Source: Aquarana catesbeiana
Taxonomy: Eukaryota > Chordata > Amphibia > Anura > Ranidae
DNA length: 64,000 nt
Assembly (NCBI RefSeq): GCF_042186555.1
Contig: NC_133325.1
Location: forward strand, 92,036,982-92,100,981
Reading direction: 5' to 3'
Shown here: positions 9,266-20,025 of the stretch, in pieces
Layout of the letters: each line of letters begins with the position of its first letter
Position numbering within the stretch: the stretch's first letter is position 1
The notes under the pieces: model-generated
What the model was told of the DNA's origin: nothing
Database searches by the model: none
Seen by the model: only the letters and a program-made list of their open reading frames with translations
Position numbers and translations under genes: made by a program

Positions 9266-10249
9266 ACCTGCCTGTCACACTCCATCCCCGCTGTCTGCTC
9301 TACAGCGTTCTGTGAGTGTTACCTGATCTGATCTGTGTATCCTGTTATCTGACCCGGCTTCCTGTTTGACGATCCTACTATCTGCCTGCACCAGACCCTC
9401 TTGGCTTGCCTGACCATCCCTCTGCATTACCCCTGGTACCTCTGCTGTCCGAACGTTACTGACCACCGGCTTGTTGACCCTCTGCTGTGTTCACCAGCTT
9501 CCAGTCTGCTATTACCTGCTGTTGTTCCTGGTTCCAGTCCAGCGTTCCAGGCTACCTTCTGCTGTGTTCCAGCCCAGCGTTCCAGGCTATCTTCTGCTGT
9601 GTTCCAGTCCAGCGTTCCAGGCTATTACCTGCTGTTGTTCCTGGTTTCAGTCCAGCTTCCAGTCTGCTATTACCTGCTGTTGTTCCTGGTTCCAGTCCAG
9701 CTTCCAGTCTGCTATTACCTGCTGTTGTTCCTGGTTCCAGTCCAGCTTCCAGTCTGCTATTACCTGCTGTTGTTCCTGGTTCCAGTCCAGCTTCCAGTCT
9801 GCTATTACCTGCTGTTGTTCCTGGTTCCAGTCCAGCGTTCCAGGCTACCTTCTGCTGTGTTCCAGCCCAGCGTTCCAGGCTATCTTCTGCTGTGTTCCAG
9901 TCCAGCGTTCCAGGCTATTACCTGCTGTTGTTCCTGGTTCCAGTCCAGCTTCCAGTCTGCTATTACCTGCTGTTGTTCCTGGTTCCAGTCCAGCTTCCAG
10001 TCTGCTATTACCTGCTGTTGTTCCTGGTTCCAGTCCTGCATTCCAGTCTCTGTCCTCAGTCTACACCTCAGACTACTGACTCCAGAGGGTGCCACCACTA
10101 CTGGACTTTCAGCAACTGTTGATCCTGCCAGGCACCCATACCACTCTTCATTCCTGGCCCTCTGTCTCCATTCCAGGGGAACGGGAGTGGGAGCTGTAAG
10201 GGAGGTCTTTTCCTGCACTTCAGGCTCACAACCTACCAGGTACGTGACA
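9119..10249 (+). repeat. 3' LTR of the gypsy element, 213 bp longer than the 5' LTR
   Basis: The LTR has the same ends as 3873-4790. The extra length comes from additional copies of the internal 45-bp and 35-bp units (about 9490-10040). The repeats are open in three frames at once, giving meaningless leucine/cysteine-rich ORFs of up to 319 codons. Confidence 0.92.
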
Positions 10250-10978
10250 ACCAGCATGTGGAAGGCAATGTCTTGGCCTCGCTGGACAGGGTGGTCAGCG
10301 CTAAGGTATATATTACCGCTGACTCATGGTCCAGCAGGCATGGACAGGGACGTTACCTAAGTTTCACCGCGCATTGGGTGACTTTGCTGGCAGCTGGGAA
10401 GGATGCAGGACAAGGTGCAGTAGTGTTGGAGGTTGTTCCGCCACCACGCCTCCAAAATGCCACTACTAATGATTGTGACACACCTCTCTCCTCCACCCCC
10501 TCTCTTCTTCCTCCATGGCCTCTTCCTGTGCTTTGTCCTCGGAACCAGCGGTGCTCCATAGCCGTTCAAGGGGCTACGCAAGTATGCAGGCCAAAAGATG
10601 CCATGCGGTGCTTGAGCTGGTGTGCTTGGGGAACAGGAGCGACACTGGGGCAGAGGTTCTGTCAGCTCTGCAGGGGCAGGTTCAGAGGTGGTTGACGCCA
10701 CGCCAACTTAAGGCAGGAATGGTGGTTTGGGACAATGGCACCAACCTCCTCTCTGCCCTCCGACAGGGACAAATGACCCATGTGCCCTGTTTGGCTCACG
10801 TCCTTAACTTGGTGGTGCAGCGGTTCTTGGGCAGGTACCCGGGCTTACAGGATGTCCTGAGGCAGGCCAGGAAAGTCTGTGTGCATTTCCGCCGGTCATA
10901 TAATGCCAGTGCTCGGCTGGCAGACCTCCAAAAGGAGTTTAACCTGCCCAAGAACCGCCTAATCTGTGACATGCCCAC
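10250..10978 (+). pseudogene. hAT transposase, catalytic part continuing after the gypsy insertion
   Basis: When the gypsy element and one ACCAG copy are removed, the frame from 3714-3872 continues without a gap at 10255. Recognisable hAT features follow: a TADSWSS-type segment at about 10315, WDNGTNLLSAL at about 10727-10760, and the CLAHVLNLVVQ block at about 10792-10820. Between them, near 10500-10600, the reading changes frame. Similarity ends near 10978 at a CDMPTR-type motif, where ERV sequence begins. The C-terminal dimerisation domain is missing. Confidence 0.75.
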
Positions 10979-11064
10979 CAGGTGTCAGAGTGACTTCCCA
11001 TTTTTGTCTTTTCTATTTTGGACGTTTTCAGGTTTGTACCCCCAGTGTTCCAACCCACTGCTCC

Positions 11065-11316
11065 CTAGGAGTCACAGTTGTTACCCCAATAGGTGTCAGT
11101 GACGCATACATACACAGTCATGGGTCTTACTGCTTCATTCCAGGACCGGATCCCGTACATAGTACCTGGAATTATCTGTTCATAAGAGGATATAATAGTG
11201 GCAACATGTGTAGTATTGGATGAGTTATACCGGAACTGGGTTACACCATCTTTTTGTTTGATGGTTACCTCTTGCACCTGGGCAGTGATTACTATGAAAA
11301 GGATATACAGAATCAT
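11065..11316 (-). pseudogene. ERV env N-terminal fragment
   Basis: An 83-residue minus-strand frame begins with a hydrophobic signal-like segment and then has an N-linked glycosylation site (NSS). It overlaps the end of pol by a few bases, as gammaretroviral env does. The remainder of env is absent: the frame stops at 11065 and the ERV breaks off near 10985. Confidence 0.45.
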
Positions 11317-12320
11317 TGCTCGGTCCCCTCAGCCTCCTCCTCAGGTACAGGGACTTTTTTGCAGTGGGAGGCGTGTGTCCATGTGTTCTTTCCGGCCACC
11401 TTGACTGATGTGGCAGTTGTTAGGAGAACCCAGAGAGGACCATCATATCTGGGTTCAAGGGTGTGTTTTCTCACAAACTTCTTTACCAGGACCCAGTCTC
11501 CGGGGACCAACTTGCGTGCTCCTGTATCTCGCTCAGCATCTGGAATGGAGGAGAATACTTATGAAAGGATACAGGTTAATTCTCAAGATAAAGCAGTCAC
11601 ATAATCAGTCAATACATCAGATTGGAGCTGTAATTGCGGTGAAAGTAACAACCCAGTCTGGGGGCTGAACAAAATAATATCTCATAGGGTGACAAACCAT
11701 GGTTTCCTCTTGGAGTGTACCTAACACTGGATAAGGCTATGGGCAGGCTATCTGGCCAACTCATCCCTGTCTCTGAGACATTTTTAGCATTCTAAATTTT
11801 ATTGTGCCGTCTAATCTTTCCACCTTCCCACTGCTGTGAGGATGGTATGGGGTGTGGAAAGATAATGTGACCCCTAAAGCTGCCCATATTTCCTTGGTCA
11901 CTGAGGCCGTGAAAGCTGGCCCCTGGTCACTCTCTATAACCTCTGGGACACCATACCTGCACACTATTTACGTTAAAAGTCTTTTAGCCATGGTTTTTGC
12001 TGTCATGTTGGAGACGGGATTAGCCTTCTGGCCATGCAGAGAACATGTCAATGACAATCAATGCATATTCACATCGGCCACACTTTGGCATTTGGATGTG
12101 GTCGATCTGTATACTTTGAAAGGGGTACTGGGCCTTTGCTAGATGCTTCAAAGGTACCTTTTCCGTTCTTCCTGGGTTACATTTAGCACAGATAGTGCAT
12201 GACTTGCAAAAGTTGTTGGCAAGTGGTGTAATCCCCGGGGCTAAGTATTATTTATTGATCAGGGCATTCATCAAAGTTTTTGACAGATGAGAGGCACCGT
12301 GGGCCCACTGTACCACTGCA
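11313..12320 (-). pseudogene. ERV integrase remnant
   Basis: On the minus strand, the C-terminal part (11313-11510) has the gammaretroviral PGDWVLVKKF and ASHCKKV signatures. The core (about 11761-12110) has the ESDQGPAF and SSGKVERLDGTIK motifs that hold the second Asp and the Glu. A CKSCTIC zinc-finger part lies near 12190-12220. The pieces lie in different frames with stops between them, so it is inactive. Confidence 0.75.
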
Positions 12321-12331
12321 GGAAACATTGA

Positions 12332-12845
12332 TCATGGCAGACACGGCCTCTTGTTTAATTCCATGATCCCTTCAGTTTCTATGGCTCCTTTCTTGATCCA
12401 CACTTCTTTTTCTTCTTTGTCAGCTGCTTCTTGCTGCTCCTTGAGATGGGTCCTGCTCACAGGAGGGTTTTGTAGAATCATGGTGGTCTGTACAGTTTCT
12501 TCAGGGGTATCCACTGTACCATTCCTGGGCAGACATGGAGGAAGGTAATGCTGAAGCTTGAAGAACTGTATCTTCGGTGGTGACTGCGTATCCTGTGTGG
12601 TACCGTCCAGCGCTGTCAGCATACCTGGAACCATCCACAAAGATTGTCAAGTCAGGATTCTCAAGGGCTGTTTCACTGACTGTCGGTAAATGTGAAGTCT
12701 CCTTTTTCATCACCTCGAAACAGTCATGAGCGGTGAGATGAGGATTATTCTCCAAAGAGGTTCCCCCCTCGAGAAGTGGAAGTAGAGTGGATGGGTTAAG
12801 AGTATCACATCGGAGGAGAGTGATGTTATCAGGTAGGAGCAAGGC
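12332..12845 (-). pseudogene. ERV RNase H fragment
   Basis: The minus-strand frames 12501-12842 and 12332-12640 carry a retroviral RNase H start (TIFVDGSRY) preceded by an LNPSTLLPL tether region. A PLE fragment inserted at 12859 separates it from the RT part. Confidence 0.7.
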
Positions 12846-12858
12846 ACACTGGAATCTG

Positions 12859-13080
12859 GTGGTTATGACTAAGGCCTTATAGGCTGAAACGCGTTAACTA
12901 TTCTTATTTGCGTTTGGTCACTGTGGCTTGTCAATAAATATCATACTTCTTAAGAGCAATCACTGGAGTGCGGATCATCTTTTCCTCATTTACCTACTCA
13001 GCCAGCGACTGTGGATCGAGCACCTGGGATCTCGGCTTTCTATGTGATGTATGGGTAGTAGCACTGACTTTTTTGTTTAT
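12859..13080 (+). mobile_element. Penelope-like element 3'-end fragment in the ERV
   Basis: This 222-bp block interrupts the ERV pol. It is flanked by a 13-bp duplication of ERV sequence, ACACTGGAATCTG (12846-12858) and ACACTGGAGTCTG (13081-13093), with one mismatch. It holds GAAACGCGTT at 12886-12895, an AATAAA, and a GGAGTGCGGAT stretch, which I recognise as typical of frog PLE ends. Confidence 0.5.
12865..12895 (+). ncRNA. Degenerate hammerhead-ribozyme-like core
   Basis: A TGACTA segment close to the CUGANGA core is followed by GGCC-TTATA-GGCT (helix II) and then GAAAC with GCGTT. PLEs carry hammerhead motifs. Two core positions deviate, so activity is unlikely. Confidence 0.35.
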
Positions 13081-14110
13081 ACACTGGAGTCTGAGGTGTC
13101 TTGCTGAAGACAGGTGCTTGGGCTGTACTCGGTTTAGTATGGCAGTTATGTCATGAGGGGCAAGAAGGATTAAAGGGTGGCCCAACACCAAGTCAGCAGT
13201 CTTGTCAAAAAGAGCTTGGGCTGCAAAGACAGCTCTGAGACAGGAGGGTTCCCCCTTGGCCACTGGGTCCAGTTGACAGAAGTAATACCCAATGGGTCTG
13301 AGTCTGTTACCATGGGCTTGAGCCAAAACTCCTGTGGCATGTCCTTGCCTCTCTGAGACAAACAGTTTGAAAGTCTTTTAGTCCCAAAGCAGGGGCTGTT
13401 GAGAGGATCTCCTTCAGAGTTTCAAAATTGTCCACAGCTTCTGGAGAAAGCGAAAAAAAAAAGGGCATCATAAAGGGATTGCATCAAGAAGGAGGCTTCT
13501 GGGATCCAATAACGGCAGTAGGAGATTAATCCTAGTAAGGCGTGAAGGGGCTTTTGACCTTGAGGGATGCCCTTGATTGCAGCAACTCTTTCTTCAGTGA
13601 GATGTCAGGTGCCTTGGGAGATGCAGAGGCCTAGGAAAATCACTTTCTCTCTGGACTTCTTGCTTTAAGGCCAGTCCCTTCGTGGTCACCTGCATCCTTA
13701 CTCAGCCAGGTAGTGGAGGAGTCTTTCAGAGAAGATTAAGGCATCACCAAGGGTATCTGCACAAGTAGGAAGTCATCTACATACTGAAGGAGTACAACGT
13801 CTGGGTATAACATCATCCAGTTGTCCAGAATAAGGGCCATTGCCTTGGCGAATTGGGAGGGGGAGTTCTGGGCACCTTGTGGCATAACAGTCCAGGTGTA
13901 GCGGGCAGGTGACACAGGCTTGCTTGAAGAAGGGGTCCATGTGATCCAGAGAGGTGGGTGAGGTGGTAGGCGAAGTGGGGTGTCATGCCTCTGGTACTGG
14001 GCGGTTTCATGTGGACCACAGTTGGGGCTTGGTTGCCTGTGGGTGAATTTCCGGGGGGCTTCGGTATTCCCTTCTGGATTGGCTGGGTCTTCCGCAGTTG
14101 TAGCAGACAC
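13081..14110 (-). pseudogene. ERV reverse transcriptase remnant
   Basis: The minus-strand frames 13736-14110 and 12994-13361, and the sequence between them, give the RT palm and thumb: VMPQGAQNSPSQFAKA, a QYVDDFLL active site near 13770, and YCRYWIP. The fingers domain and protease are missing. The palm follows a nucleocapsid-like piece directly, so an internal deletion joined gag to mid-RT. Confidence 0.7.
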
Positions 14111-14150
14111 GTGGAGTGGGTACTGGTGGGCGCAGATAGGGTGTGTCAGA
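14040..14150 (-). pseudogene. ERV gag nucleocapsid remnant
   Basis: A minus-strand CYNCGRP start resembles a CCHC knuckle, but the His and last Cys positions have changed. It sits at the junction with the truncated RT. Confidence 0.4.
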
Positions 14151-14159
14151 GGCCATCAT

Positions 14160-14654
14160 GAGAGGAGCTACTCTCTACTGCTCTGTGAGGATTCTGGACC
14201 TAATAACTACTAATAACAACGTCTCAAGCTCCATTATTCTATACTCAGACCCTTTCGAATTGACTCTTTAAGACCTGAAATAAATTAACGTGTCTATGTG
14301 CTTTGTTCAGCACGCTAAAACCCAAATCAGTAAACTTCTTGTGCTGTTTCTCAACAGATTCGCCTTTCCTTGTGTGACCTCTTGTACACATATAGGCTTC
14401 AGGCGTTTTACAGTGGATATATGAATACATACAGAATAATTGTTTTTTTTTTTCTTCAGAATAACCTACAAAATGCTCAGATGTGAATGGGCCCTAAATC
14501 TAGATATAGATTTAAGCAAGGAAAGCACTTCCTCTTTCGTTCTTCTTTTGACATAACACCCAGAATACATAAACTTCCTCTTTATTTATAATAATCTTAA
14601 ATATATTTCTGATTGATATTGAACATTTTAAACTACATTTTAAACCAGTTATTG
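14160..14654. other. AT-rich interval inside the ERV
   Basis: I see no coding similarity here. There is a T-run and a short segment with GGCGTTTTACAGTGG. It may be an unrecognised insertion between the gag pieces. Confidence 0.3.
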
Positions 14655-15668
14655 CTAATACACCTTAAACACAATTAAAACCATTTGCATAAATATAGCA
14701 CATTTGCTACATTCACTGTTATTAGAGAAACTCCTTAAAGTCAGACTCTTGGTGATGAAGGGAAGGGGCCGTTGTCTTTGGTGGTGTGAGGGTCCAGGAA
14801 CCCATTCATAGGGGTTTAGGGAAAGTACTGGGTAATGGCTGCTGGATTTGTGTATTGGATTGCAAGGGGCGTAAGAGGGACTGTAAATGTGTGTCACCAT
14901 ATAGGTGGTCAAATGGGTCGTTGGACAATGGCACAAAGGAACCCATTGCCCCAGCTGATAAGTCATACATGGGGATGGATCCAATGCGGGGTGTGCCTTG
15001 AAATGTAACAGTCTGTCATTTTGGGGTTGTACCTGTTTCGGCATGTCTGTCAGCTTGGTGCATCCTGGCAGAGCCAGCGTGACTCTGGCCCATTAGCATT
15101 AGGTCGGGATGAGTCTGAGTCGCTAGTCCCAGGTCTGTTAGGGCAGGAGGGCCAAGGGGGAACCTCCTGAGGCTTGAGTGTCTGCGTTTCCCCCCTGGGA
15201 GCTGTCCGAGTCTTCCCCAGAATGTACACTTGTTATTAATGGAGTAGGTTGGGCCTTGTGATACGATACCGAGGACTGGTCTATCTCCGGATATATGTGG
15301 GTAGGTTCCGGTGGGGGCGGTGGTGCAGGTGGTACAGATTGGGTCAGGCGTGTGTGGCAGCAACCACCCGAGCTGTACAAAGACAAGTGTATATTGTCTA
15401 TTATTAAGCATGGCGGGGGCGGTGTCAGAGGCTCCTCTGTCACTTGTAGCAGAGGGGCAGTAGACAAGAGGGAGTGTCTACTTCCTGGGATCCAGATGCC
15501 ATTATAGGGCGGTGGCTGACTGTCTGTCTTTGATTTTGACCCCTTTTCTGGCTTTTTTGTACACATACACAATACAACCATTTCAACACATTTCAACTTT
15601 TCTTCATGAATAGCTTTTGCAACTTTGAACCAAGCGTCTGCTGTTTGTAGCAACCCATGATCTGACAA
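14655..15668 (-). pseudogene. ERV gag remnant with PPPY late-domain motif
   Basis: Two minus-strand frames, 15138-15668 and 14655-15044, encode a gammaretroviral-like gag segment: an end of matrix, a proline-rich p12-like stretch with SQPPPYNGIW (a PPxY budding motif, about 15500-15530), and the approach to capsid. Capsid itself is not recognisable. The assignment rests on composition, the PPPY motif and its position upstream of pol. Confidence 0.5.
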
Positions 15669-15779
15669 CAGACCTTTTTTTTTTTTTTTTTTTTTTTTAC
15701 AGCACCCTCTCCTTCTCGCTCTAATAACAAATCACAAGTCAAACTACCCTCTCCAATTTCTGCCACATCGTTAACTATT

Positions 15780-16040
15780 GGGAAGTTTATGTGTCCGGGC
15801 TCAGGGTTTGTATGGTGGTTTTATGAAGCTGTCTTGGACTCAAGGGTCCGACAATCCTCTGACCACCACCTGTCCTCTTTCGGACTACCTTCCAATATAT
15901 AACATTACCTTGCTACGTTCTGTCTTGATGACTGTGATATTTATGTGTGTCTGCTCAGGATTTCAAACGGGTTACGAGGCTGTCCTGGACTCAAGGGTCC
16001 GACAATCCTCTATCTGTCACCTGGTACTGGTTCAGACCAT
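15780..16040. repeat. Imperfect tandem duplication, about 160 bp, two copies
   Basis: TTTATGTGTSYSKGCTCAGG and GACTCAAGGGTCCGACAATC recur at about 15787/15943 and 15839/15989. They lie in the leader part of the ERV. Confidence 0.65.
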
Positions 16041-17248
16041 ATCACAGTCTTAAGTTAACGAGGACAGAATGGATAGAGAGAGAGAGAGAGAGAGAAAAAG
16101 AAACGTCTACAGTGTTCGACTGCCGTGCAAGTCTCCTTACACGCGTCTTCCCAAAACGTAGACCAGTCACAGCCCTGCCCACTCAGGTGGCCACAAGTAA
16201 GGGAGCGAGTAATATGTGACTACTTATTACTCTCAACAAGACAGTTAACAAACAGATAAGGAGTACAGTAACTAATATTCAATGCACCACTTTAAATGTC
16301 ATCTACAATTCCCAGAACCATGCCCAAATTCCTCACTCTATTTTTTTCCTTCCTCTTCAAACTGTTCTGGTTGTTGAAGTTGCGACGGACACCTTTCGGC
16401 TGCATGTCCCCTCCTTTTAACTTCACTTTCCATAGCCTGTGGCGACTTGCCAACTTCAAGTTTAACTGGATAATGTACGTTTAATCTAAATACCAACACA
16501 TCTGTGATCTCTGCTAACAAGGGTTTGTAACCAAGAGCTTCTCTCTTATATCCTGGCTCTACCACTTTAACCAACCCCCAGCCTCCTCTTCGTGTATGCC
16601 AAACAACAGTCCCCGCAAACACATTTAGGACATGACATAATCAACCAACAACAAGATATGTGACGGCCGCAGTGAAGTACAGGATTACTCAAACTGTCAC
16701 GGGATCCCCCACACCGCTATGCGAGTTCCTGACCCCCCCCCGGGGTTTCCCGGTTGCCCGTACTTACTGTACTACCCGTGCTTTGCCGCACAATTATTTA
16801 TTTTATTCCCCCCAGGAGAAGTTTAACCACGTTCTGACGCCTTCTCCTAGTCCCAGGAGAAATTTAAACCACGTCAACTAATTTCATCCGTCATCCGTGA
16901 CTATATAAGCAATCCCCAACTCCCAACAGCCACCACAAAACACAAAATTGACCAAAACAAAACAGAACAGAACAAAACAGGCGGTAGATATAATTGCAGG
17001 TTCCTTTACTTATCAACAGACTCGAGGCAAGATTAATACCTGTCTTTGAGGGCCGCAGGAAGCCAATATGGCCACAGAGATTGACCAGCCACGGGTACAG
17101 GATAAACAGTAGACTAGATATACGAGATATCAAAAGTGTCTTACCGTTTTTAGAGGTGATCAGTCTCCTCCTGTCTCTCCGTGTTGGCTTGTCCCAGTCC
17201 CTTCTGGTTCGGCTACTTGGGACCCTAGCCTCGAGCCCCACGTTGGGT

Positions 17249-17914
17249 GACAAAATGTTTTGGATTCAGAACAAAAGTCTGATATTATTATATCTACCCC
17301 TTATCAGATTAAATGTAAAAGCATGCATGCCATGAAGTAATCAAGCTCTGACTCTCAGTTCAGAATGAAAAACTTATGAGTTTTATTTCCTCTTTTTCCT
17401 TCAGTTTTATACACTTTTTTCCAGACAGAGAATACGGCATATGCAAAACACTTTATTGTGACATTGTCTGAGTTTTTAGCAGCTTCAGCAGTTTTAGCAA
17501 TAATTTCAGCAAATTTAGCAATTAATCATAGCTATTATTAAATATCTTGGTAACTTTCTCTTGAAACATTGGTTGTTGATGTCATGTCTGCCTTTGGTGC
17601 AATTTATAATTCTTTGCGGTTCGGCTTCAGACTGATTAAAGGGCACTAGCAGATATCTGTTGTTATCTGAATTTCGAAGAGTTAAGATTTAACAAGCTAA
17701 GCAATTACACAATATTACATTTGAAATAGGCATTTTAACATCTTTACCTGGTAACACCTTAATCACATCCAACCGTGTGTTTGGTTTTATAGCTAACCTT
17801 GTATTATTGTGAGATCAACAGTAACGTGGTCAGAGTTTTAATAGGCTGACTAATTATAGGGATTAGACAAATTAATATACAGGTACAATAGTAATTATTG
17901 TATCATTTTTACTT
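17249..17914 (-). repeat. Probable 5' LTR of the ERV
   Basis: Read on the minus strand, the block starts TGAAG at 17914, has a TATAAAA at about 17404-17411 and an AATAAA just after it, and ends ...TTTTGTCA near 17249. A TGGGGCTCG stretch, similar to a tRNA-Pro type primer site, follows at about 17230. The right edge is exactly where a gypsy RT frame begins. There is no second LTR to compare, so the boundaries are inferred. Confidence 0.45.
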
Positions 17915-17924
17915 CACCTGGGTT

Positions 17925-18720
17925 ATGTCATTTCCACTGCTGGTTTTTCGCTGGACCCAGAGAAACTTTTGGTAGTTCTACAGTGGCCCCGACCCGTGGG
18001 TTTACATCCTCTGCAGCGTTTCCTGGGCTTTGCCAACTATTATCGGAAGTTTATTCGTAACTTCTCGTCTCTGGTCAAGCCCCTGACTGATATGACCAGA
18101 AAATATGGTAACCCACAGAGTTGGTCTCTGGAGTCCATTAAGGCCTTTGAGAGTTTCAAGGCTGCCTTTATTTCTGCTCCTGTGTTGGCACATCCTGATC
18201 CTACGTTACCTTTTATCCTTGAGGTTGATGCTTCTGAGACTGGTGTTGGTGCCCTTCTGTCTCAATGTCCTACTTCTGAGAGTGCTATGCATCCTTCTGG
18301 CTACTTTTCCAAGATATTGTCACCTGTGGAGTGCAATTACGAGATTGGTGACCGAGAGCTGTTGGCGATCATTTTAGCCCTGAAAGAATGGAGACATCTC
18401 CTCGAAGGTACCACTGTGCCGGTTCTCATTCTTAGTGACCATAAGAATCTCACATTCTTGTCTGAGGCTAAACGCCTCTCTCCCAGAAGGGCGCGATAGG
18501 CTCTTTTCTTGTCTAGTTTCAATTACATTGTCTCATTCTTAGCCGGTACTAAGAATGTAAGGGCTGACGCCTTGTCACACCAATTTTCCTCCACTTCCAA
18601 GTTGGAGTCGGTTCCGGTTCCTGTGATTCCTCCTGATCGTATTCTGGCTACGGTTCGCACCAGTCTCATTTCTCCTTTGGGTGACAAAATTCTTGCTGCT
18701 TAGGTCCATGCTCCTCCTGA
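17925..18720 (+). pseudogene. gypsy RT C-terminus and RNase H, with stop
   Basis: The frame starts inside RT (GYVISTAG) and runs through the FLGFANYYRKFI connection. RNase H (VDASETGVGALLSQ, NYEIGDRELLAI, LSDHKNL) follows, to a TAG at 18497-18499 where a Trp codon would be expected. The rest continues in the same frame, with ALSH in place of the usual ALSR. The RT palm with YxDD is absent because the upstream part was replaced by ERV sequence. Confidence 0.8.
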
Positions 18721-19690
18721 GAAACCTTGTGACCGCTGCTTTGTCCCAGAGAGTCTCCGTACTGCTGTGCTCCAGACTTACCATTCTCCCAAGGCAGCTG
18801 GCCACCCTGGGAGGAATCAACTCTTTTGGGCCATTTCCCAATAATTCTGGTAACCTAGTCTACGTGCTGATGTAACTGCCTTCGTAAGCTGCCTGTTCCA
18901 TGTGTGTGCTCAGAGTAAGACTCCACGACACCTTCCAGTGGGCCTCCTACAACCCATACTCAATGGAGAGAGGCCCTGGACCCACCTCTCCTGGAGTTAC
19001 CCAACTCCCAGGGCAACACAGTTATCCTTATGGTGGTTGACCGGTTCACAAAGATGTGTCATTGTATTCCACTTAAGAAGTTGCCCACCTCTAAGGAACT
19101 GGCTTCCATTTTTGGAGATCTTTCACTTACATGGGCTACCCAACATGATTGTCTCGGCCAGGGGTAGTCAGTTTGTGTTCCGGTTCTGGAGAGCCTTTTG
19201 TGCACAGTGGGGAATTCAGCTTGCTTTCTTCTCTGCAGTCTAATGGGGCCTCAGAACGAGCCAGTCAGTCCTTGGAGCAATTCCTACGTTGTTATATTTC
19301 TGACCATCATAAGAACTGGTCAGACCTATTATCGTGGGCAGAGTTTGCTCACAACAGTGCCTTGAATTCTGCATCCCGATTGTTCCCGTTTATGGCGAAT
19401 TACAGTTTCCAACCTTCCATCTTGCCTGACTCGTTTATTTCGCAGAGTATTCCTGCATTAGAGGAGCATCTCTGTGGTCTTCGTTCCACTTGGGCACAAG
19501 TCCAGAAGGCTTTGCAACATGCTAATGATAGGTACAGACTCCATGCTGACCGCAGACGCCTGCCTGCGCCTTCCTACCAAGTTGGGGACAGGGTCTGGCT
19601 AATTTCTCACAACCTCCGACTTTCTTGTTCCCTCACTGAAGTTCGCACCTTGGTTTATTGGGCCTTTCCGTATTCTTCACAGGATTAACC
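18721..19690 (+). pseudogene. gypsy integrase remnant
   Basis: Frames 18681-18875, 18902-19243 and 19149-19688 carry the zinc finger and core in pieces. The segment normally reading VSDRG reads VSARG, so the second catalytic Asp is lost. Several frame changes occur. Confidence 0.7.
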
Positions 19691-19692
19691 CA

Positions 19693-20025
19693 GTGGCTTA
19701 CGCATTAGACCTTCCTTCTAATATGCATATTTCGAATGTATTTCATGTTTCCTTATTAAAACCTTTGGTGTGCAACCGCTTTACCACCTCGTTGTCACGT
19801 CCTCACCCTGTACAGGTTGAGAACCATGAAGAGTATGAAGTACAGTCCATTGTTGACTCCCATAGGTTCCGTGGGTGCATACAGTACCTGGTGCATTGGA
19901 AAGGGTACGGTCCGGAGGAATGCTCTTGGGTCTCATCCTCGGATGTACATGCCCCTGTCCTCCATGATTACCATAGATGTTTTCCCCTCAAGCCTGGTGG
20001 TCCTCCAAGGGGGAGGGGTCATTGA
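19693..20025 (+). pseudogene. gypsy integrase tail with chromodomain
   Basis: This intact 110-residue stretch has FHVSLLKP followed by a chromodomain (YEVQSIVDSHRF, YLVHWKGYGPEECSW). The stop TGA is close to the polypurine tract GAGGAGGGGGTAA at 20024-20036. Confidence 0.8.

Larger units (their letters stand above)
3873..10249 (+). mobile_element. Complete sushi-like Ty3/gypsy (chromovirus) retrotransposon
   Basis: The element has 5' LTR 3873-4790, a body with gag, protease, RT, RNase H, integrase and chromodomain, and 3' LTR 9119-10249. It is flanked by ACCAG duplications. The LTRs differ at about six positions over roughly 615 comparable bases outside their internal repeats, so the insertion is recent. 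It is no longer autonomous: a TGA splits gag from the zinc knuckle and a frameshift breaks integrase. It inserted into a hAT transposase, whose frame resumes in phase on the other side. Confidence 0.93.
10985..17914 (-). mobile_element. Degraded gammaretrovirus-like ERV, minus strand, 3'-truncated
   Basis: Read on the minus strand the order is a probable LTR (17249-17914), leader, gag pieces, pol and the start of env, so the provirus runs right to left. It has lost protease and the N-terminal RT, most of env and the 3' LTR. It also carries a PLE insertion at 12859-13080 and many stops. Its right edge joins a gypsy RT fragment and its left edge a truncated hAT transposase, so neither flank preserves a target duplication. 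Confidence 0.75.

Noticed and set aside
9401..10360. A 319-codon frame and overlapping frames in the 3' LTR
   Set aside because: All three frames are open because of LTR tandem repeats. The same frames occur in the 5' LTR at different lengths.
15385..15425. Similarity of CAAAGACAAGTGT...AAGCATGG to the Tc1 copy at 49788-49825
   Set aside because: About 40 bp of partial identity inside ERV gag, without ends or a TA duplication. It is probably chance, although a small Tc1 relic cannot be excluded.
17200..17250. Definite tRNA-Pro primer-binding site for the first ERV
   Set aside because: TGGGGCTCG is only a partial match and is spaced from the inferred LTR end, so it is mentioned under the LTR only.
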